From assembly GCA_027186245.1 (NCBI GenBank), contig CP114490.1, positions 9,618,501-9,682,500 on the forward strand: a stretch of DNA of 64,000 bases, read 5' to 3'. The notes beneath the pieces are model-generated. The model had not been told where the DNA came from. It ran no database searches and worked only from the letters and a program-made list of their open reading frames with translations. Origin of the DNA: Coriaria nepalensis. Its lineage: Eukaryota > Streptophyta > Magnoliopsida > Cucurbitales > Coriariaceae. Numbering within the stretch: position 1 is the first letter of the stretch; each line of letters begins with the position of its first letter. Positions 58,051 to 64,000 of the stretch are shown piece by piece. Made by a program: the position numbers and the translations under genes.

Positions 58051-61000
58051 GACATAGCATTCCTCCCCATAACGTGCATGGGCTACATATGCAATGTAAC
58101 TCGCTAAACAAACATTATATTGACGAACCCGCTCACTCATCCTCGACATAAATGTTGGTTTGGGCCCAACATTAGTCCCCTCCAAAAAATGAACCTTGTC
58201 CTCATGGTTTAAAGACGGAAAACTCTGCTGTAATGTTAACACTTCACCCACGTCGCATCATCACGGCTCAAATCTGTCCACTTCACCAATACCTTTTGTT
58301 GCTGGTTGGACCCAAGTCGTACCAAATGAAAATCCAGCACTTGATCCATCTCAAGTACGAACATGCCCTCATCGTCATACGGTATTGCCATGGGATGAAT
58401 AACATCCTCATTTCCCACCTTTCATTTCAATAGAGAGACAAGGAAAATCGGGTGGATTTTTTACCCCTCCAGTAATGCTAATTTATAACCCACTCATGCT
58501 ACTACCTCATACAGCCCAAAATTCCGATTGGTGAGCTTTTGAAATGCTTGCTTAAAAACAGACCATTGCCAATATAGCTATAGCTTCAAATATACCCAAT
58601 CTCCGACCTTAAACTCTTCCTCTCGGTGATGTTTGTCCGCATATTACTTCATTCGATTTCGAGCCCGATTGAGGTTGGCTTTCAATTATCGATTTATTTC
58701 TTCCCTTGTACGAAGGATCAGATTGACCTCATTGATCGGTGAGCTACCATCATAACCTAGAGGTCCCGATGGTGGGCGGCCATATAGTGCTTCAAAATGA
58801 GTCATTCCTATTAACCCATGACATTATGTATTATACCAGTACTCCGCCCATGCTAGCCATGATTCTCATTTCTTCGAATTATTACCCACATAATATGGTA
58901 TGCTCAAGAAAATGATTCACCACCTCTATTTGTCTATCCATCTTGAGATGGTAAGTCGAGCTATGTTTAAGCTGTGTTCCATGCAAATGAAATAATTCCT
59001 TCCAAAGCGTGCCTAGAAAAATTCAATTTTGATCACTAACCATAGTCTTAGGAATGTCATGTAGATGAATAACCTGATGCAAAAATACATCTGCTACTAC
59101 ACGAGCCATATATGGATGAGAGAGAGACATGAAGTGTGCATACTTACTTAGTCGATCGACCACTACAAAAATCAAATTTTTACTTCCTGATATCAGCAAA
59201 CCGTCTATAAAATTTTTACGAAATAGCTGCCCAAACCTTTGAGGGCATGGGTAACAGACTCAATAAACCCGTCGGTGATTGAGGTACAGCTTTCTTCTGT
59301 TGACACGTTTCACACTAAGTAACGAAATGCTTAATATCATGACTACATTTGGTCCATATAGAAGACCGCCAAATGGCGATAGGTCTTCAACTCTCCTAAG
59401 TGTCCTCCGATCATGGAATCATGGCTCTCCCTAATCAGTTCTGCGTGGATTGTAGGGTTATATGGTACTAGCACTTAAACCCACCGAAACACGTAACCTC
59501 CTCGAACCACGTGCATGACATTGTCATGTCCACCCTCCTATAGCATATTGACTAAAGGCCCTAGCCTTGCATCTATTTTGGTTACTATTTTTAGTCGCTT
59601 CTAGCCTCAAAAAAGAGGTTTCGAGATTGCCGATAACTCCCCAAAATCTAACCGGTGTGATAACACATCTACAACATTGTTTTCCTTGCTTGAACGATAG
59701 ATTATCTAGTAGTAGAAGCTGAGTAATTTCATCAACCATTTTTGTTGCGCGAGTGTGATTATGCGCTGTTCCAGCAGATATCGTAGAGCCTTTTGGATGG
59801 TTCGAATTTCAAAATGTCGCCCTAAAAGGTAATGATGCCATTACCTGACTGCTTCAAGCACCACTAGCATCTTTTTTGCATATGTCGACCACCTCTTCTT
59901 TGTGAGTTCGATAGCCTTACTCAAATAAGTAACGACTACCCGTGTTTTTGGAGAACTACTCTAATGCTGACCCGAGATGCATCTGTATCGATAGTGAATG
60001 TGTTAGAAAAATTGGGTCAGACCATACGAACAACCTCGTCCGACCACTAGCGTCGTAGTCATAGCTTTATTTAATGTTAGGAAGGACTCTTCCACCTCGT
60101 CCGACCATACGAACAACCCCTTCTTCAATAGTTGAGTGAGTGGTCGGGCAATTAACTTGTAGTAGTGGATAAACTTGCGATAATACTCGGTTAAACTGAG
60201 AAAGCCTCTTAACAATGTGATGGTCCTCAATCGCGGCTATTGAACCATGGCCTCTATCTTCTTCGGGTCAGCTTAAACTCCCTCTATTGTATTGATATGG
60301 CCGAGATACTCCACCTTGCTTCGGTTCAAATCACACTTGGATAGGTTAATATGGAAGTGATTTTGTTTAAGAATCTCCATAGTTAACTGTAGGTTCTCTA
60401 AGTGATCCTGCCAATTTCGACTATAGACAAAAATGTTGTCGAAGAACACTAATATGAAGTGACGAAGGTGAGGACGGAAAATATTATTCATTGCTACTTG
60501 AAATGTCGAAGGTGCATTAAAAACTCCAAATGGCATCACCAAATATTCTTAGTGCCTGTTATAGGGTTAAAACGCTAATTTATGAACATCATCTAGGTGT
60601 AAACATATCTGATGATATCTGGCTCGAAGATCTAACTTACTAAAATAGAGAGCTCTTAATAGCTCATCTAGCATATCCTCAATTGTTGGAATAGGAAACC
60701 GATCTTTTATTGTTGCCTAATTCAACGCCCGATAGTGAGTACAAAATTTTCATGATCCATCTTTTTTCTTTACGAGTAACACCAGTGATGAAAACGGGCT
60801 AGTACTGTGGTGTATTAATCCTGAATGCAGCATTTTAACCCCTTGTCGTTCAATCTCATCCTTCTAAAAATGAGCATATTGATACGGTGTGACATTGATT
60901 ACTTTCCATTCATCTCCCGAGCTAATTTGATGGTCTCATGGTTGCCTCGGTGGTAAGTGATAGGAGGTTATGGTGATTGTGCGAACTCCATAAGTAGATT

Positions 61001-62390
61001 ATGGATGGGTGTCGGCCAATCTATTTTTACCTCCGCATTGGATGGTGAACTAGCTGTCGTACTTTCAAATAGCTTTGCCTCGACCCTCCACTCATGTAGG
61101 AGCGAATTGACACTCACCACTCTAGATGGCGAAACAGAACATGCTACCAATTTATAAAGTTGCCCATGTACCGAGAACTCCATCATCATCTAGTTATAAT
61201 CTGATGTCACCGGCCCCAACTCCGCTGGCCACTATACTCCAATGACAATGTCTATACCTATGATCATAAGGGAGTAAAGCAAGGTTTTGAACTCTTAATC
61301 TTGAATGTGAATCTTTACTCCATCAAACCACTATCAGCATTATTATCGATCCACACTTGCCACCTTAACACTAAATGGCATGATTTGAGTGACAATGAGC
61401 TACAACTTACCCGACACCTAATCATTGATAAAATTATGGCCGGAACCGCTATCGATCAACATATTCACTGGGTAACTCTATATCGTTGATTGCATACACA
61501 TAGTGCATCAACCAGTACCTCCGATAGTGCGTGTAACGAGATTTTTAGGTTCCCCGGTGCCTCTTCAGGTTCAACCTCAGCATCAAGGTCAGTGTCATTC
61601 TCCTCTTTCCCCATCTCTATAAGTAGTGCTTGTACCACCTAACAACAATGCCCGGGTATAAACCGCTCATCAGAATTGAAGCAAAGACCCTTGTCTTTTT
61701 GTTGCTTCATCTCTTCAAACGTCAACTCTTAGCAACCTACCCAGCTGGTGGCTTAATTCCTTCACCCGTCTCAGCTGCAGGTGTAGCCGTAGTTAACCTC
61801 GCTGGCTCATGATATGCAGCAGACTCGTCCTCCTTTTTCTTTCTTAGTAGCTTATCGTTTGCTTCCATGCCAAATAGCATCCATCAACTTTTGGGGCTTG
61901 AACATGTGTACCGCAGTTGCAATTTCCTCCTTCAGCCCCCCTAAGAAGGTTTCCAATAACACCTCTAAGGGCCAGCCTTTAACCCGATTGGATAAGCATT
62001 TGAATTCCTGAAGGAAGTCGTCAAAGGAACATATTTGTCTAATCTTGGAGAGTGACTCTTTCGTATCTACAAAATCAGTCAGCTTGAATCGCTTGAGCAC
62101 GGCCTTCTCAGAAACCCTCTTTGTCACATCCTTCCGCTTGTGACTCCGTAAATACCATTACCACCATCGGTTAGCGTCCCCTTCCATATGGTATGATGCT
62201 AGCGATACTTTCTTGTTGCCCTAGATCTCTTGTATGGAGAAATTCTGACGTGTCCAGTTGAGCCACACCGTCGGGTCATTATCGGAAAACTACGGGCACT
62301 TCATCTTCATCTGTGACAAACATCCCCCGTGCATCCTCAACCCCATGCTTTCCTCGAATTGATTTCCTTTGTTCAACTGTCGCTAACGCG
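58051..62390 (-). pseudogene. Ty3/gypsy chromodomain retrotransposon polyprotein relic
   Basis: Read from right to left. Gag lies at about 62300-61850 (DPTVWLNWTRQNFSIQE, VSLASYHMEGDANRWW, FKCLSNRVKGWPLEVLLE). A degraded protease/linker region follows at 61200-60960. RT at 60542-60273 has MVMPFGVFNAPSTFQ, then FILVFFDNIFVYSRNW, where the catalytic DD is DN. RNase H is near 60230-60000 (FLSLTEYYRKFIHYYKLIAR), and integrase traces lie at 59700-58500. A C-terminal chromodomain-like end is at 58418-58170 (FHLVRLGSNQQQKVLVKW, DATW, then FPSLNHEDKVHFLEGTNV). Stops and frameshifts are everywhere. It lies wholly between the long inverted repeats, so it inserted into, or was carried by, the MULE-like element. 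No 5' LTR or primer site remains. Confidence 0.85.
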
Positions 62391-62464
62391 ACTACCGGAC
62401 TTGAAGAAACCTACCGCCCATCTAAAGATGAATATGATTTGGACAACGCAAGAAAGAGAGAAAG
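62391..62464. other. Boundary between the gypsy relic and the right inverted repeat
   Basis: Gag homology fades near 62390 and the inverted repeat starts near 62465. I see no LTR end or primer site here, so the element's 5' part is deleted. Confidence 0.5.
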
Positions 62465-62845
62465 TGAGAGAGAGCCGAAGATAAATCAGGCCGCCCATAA
62501 GGATGGAGGATGAGGCAATGTTGGCTAGCCACCGGTTATAGATGCGGTGATACAACTGGTTGGTGGAAGTCATAGAAATAGAACTAAAAGAAATTATAAA
62601 TGTTGGGGAGGAAAATTTAATAAACAAATAAAAAATAGGTACGAGAGGCCAAGATAAAAGAATTAAATTTCAAGGATTAAAATATAAATAAGACATAATT
62701 ATTTGAAATTTGCTGATGTGGCTAGATGATTGGGGCATGAACATCATTATTTTTAACTATAAAAATTCAATTTTGTGTAGTTTTTGAAAATTTGGGTGTC
62801 AAGCTTAGATAACATATTGTTTTGGTGGCTTAGAAATTTTAGTTC
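62465..62845. repeat. Right long terminal inverted repeat (MULE-like element)
   Basis: Inverted partner of 57118-57550; the outermost matching sequence is TTAGATAACATATTG then GGTGGCTTAGA. The whole element would span about 5.7 kb. I could not confirm a 9-10 base target-site duplication at the outer ends. Confidence 0.7.
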
Positions 62846-64000
62846 ATTATTCAAATGATTCACTCCTTTTAAAATACATATTATTCGAATGAAATAAAAG
62901 TGTTCATTATATTTTATATAAATTTTATTAAATCCTTGAATAAATTTTTAATTTTTCTTTACATAATAATCAAACTTTTTTAAAATATAAAACGAAAATT
63001 ATTATTTATTATTTATTTTTTTTATTTAAATGATATTCATACCATCTTAAAAGTTTGTAATGCTACCCGACGAAAATGACACACATAAGTCAGCTAAACT
63101 TAATAATGCTATGAGATTTCCTAAATCTCCAACTTTCATACATATGCAATAAAATAATAGTGGAATAATTGAAAGTATCTAAATGATCTTCCAACTGTGC
63201 TTCAGTCACATGCTAATTGTGTAATGTGTTCCATCAGCTTGTTGTTTTTTTTTTTGGGCAAATAATTGAGTAAAAGACATTGATCAAGTGGAGACTTATA
63301 TTAGATTCCTCAAGTATACAATTAGGCAATGTTCAATTTAAAAGCACCATTAGCTTTTAGGTTCTCAATGGATAAATCCTACGATTCTACGCTAAAAGGG
63401 GCTACAATAAAATCTAAGGCATGATGTTTAAAACTAGCCTAAGACCCCAATTATCATAATTATTCATCTACTAATATACAATTATACTCATAAATTTTAG
63501 CATTCTAAGTTTTAACTCGGTTGAATGTACCAACCCGATCTATATTCCAAGTCAGCAAAAAATAAGAAAAAATTGATAAATCGAAATACCACTTAGAAAT
63601 CAAATTTCTTTTCCACTCTGTTAAGCTTCTAATTTCTTTATATTTCCCTCCCTCCACAAATCTTTTGAAATTCTCATTTTTATCGCCTTTTTCCCACTCT
63701 TAATCATTGTTATTATTATTTTTGGTAAATTAAATTTTTAGCCCTTATATAATATGATTTATACAAATTCGACTATATATAAATTTTTTATAACTTTTTA
63801 ATTTATATATAATTTAAAATAAGACTTTTTAGACCCTAAAATCATTTTTTTTCATCATTAATCTTTTATTATTTTTATTTTTCTCTTCGATTAATTTACT
63901 ATTCTATTTTATAATACAACTTTTTTGTTTTAATTTTAAGAAAATAATTTAAATAAATCAAAACCTGATTCAATTTCTCGAAAAAAATCTGATCGAAACG
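62846..64000. other. AT-rich intergenic DNA at the right end
   Basis: Long A/T runs and short open frames without recognisable content. No gene, RNA or transposon terminus was identified up to the window edge. Confidence 0.55.

Overview
The window is nuclear DNA of a flowering plant, most likely a eudicot. It is strongly AT-rich, its genes are widely spaced with spliceosomal introns, and it holds plant-only gene families (NAC, IDD zinc finger, CC-type glutaredoxin, fasciclin-like AGP, small-molecule O-methyltransferase) among decayed LTR retrotransposons and DNA transposons. I cannot name the species from sequence alone.

Layout. 1-4.0 kb: degenerate repeats, then an SND2/ANAC073-type NAC gene (three exons, + strand). 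4-8.2 kb: AT-rich DNA ending in a copia gag relic with an initiator-Met primer binding site. 8.6-10.9 kb: a complete INDETERMINATE-domain (IDD) zinc-finger gene (- strand) whose first intron must be GC-AG. 11-18.7 kb: AT-rich intergenic DNA with a 72-bp tandem repeat and a frameshifted fragment resembling a TTC38-type TPR protein. 18.7-19.1 kb: an intronless CC-type glutaredoxin (- strand) with a CCMS active site. 19.4-24.4 kb: a hAT-like non-autonomous element and a collapsed Tat-type gypsy element with paired LTR-like repeats.

24,860-44,099 is a direct tandem duplication of about 9.6 kb. I found only three differences between the units: a 1-base indel, two (AAAAT) units and one SNP. Each unit carries a fasciclin-like gene, a CACTA remnant, gag-like debris and one truncated end of a copia element. 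That copia element continues only from the second unit, to a 269-bp LTR at 46,714-46,982. A small secreted six-cysteine peptide gene lies at 47.5 kb. From 48.4 to 52.6 kb a copia RT/RNase H relic is interrupted by a Del/Tekay-like gypsy element; the LTR of that element has a 159-nt pure purine tract just after its TATA box. 54.5-56.1 kb: a complete two-exon COMT-type O-methyltransferase (- strand). 57.1-62.8 kb: a long-terminal-inverted-repeat (MULE-like) element enclosing a decayed chromodomain gypsy element. The last kilobase is AT-rich with nothing recognised.

The host genes do not form one pathway. In Arabidopsis SND2-type NAC factors act on secondary-wall genes, including some FLA genes, so the NAC and FLA genes could meet functionally, but nothing here proves it. 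The most notable points are the near-identical tandem duplication (recent event or assembly artefact), the GC-AG intron, TGACG boxes and a bZIP-like palindrome upstream of the glutaredoxin, the symmetric CxxxCxxxC peptide, and the nested transposons.
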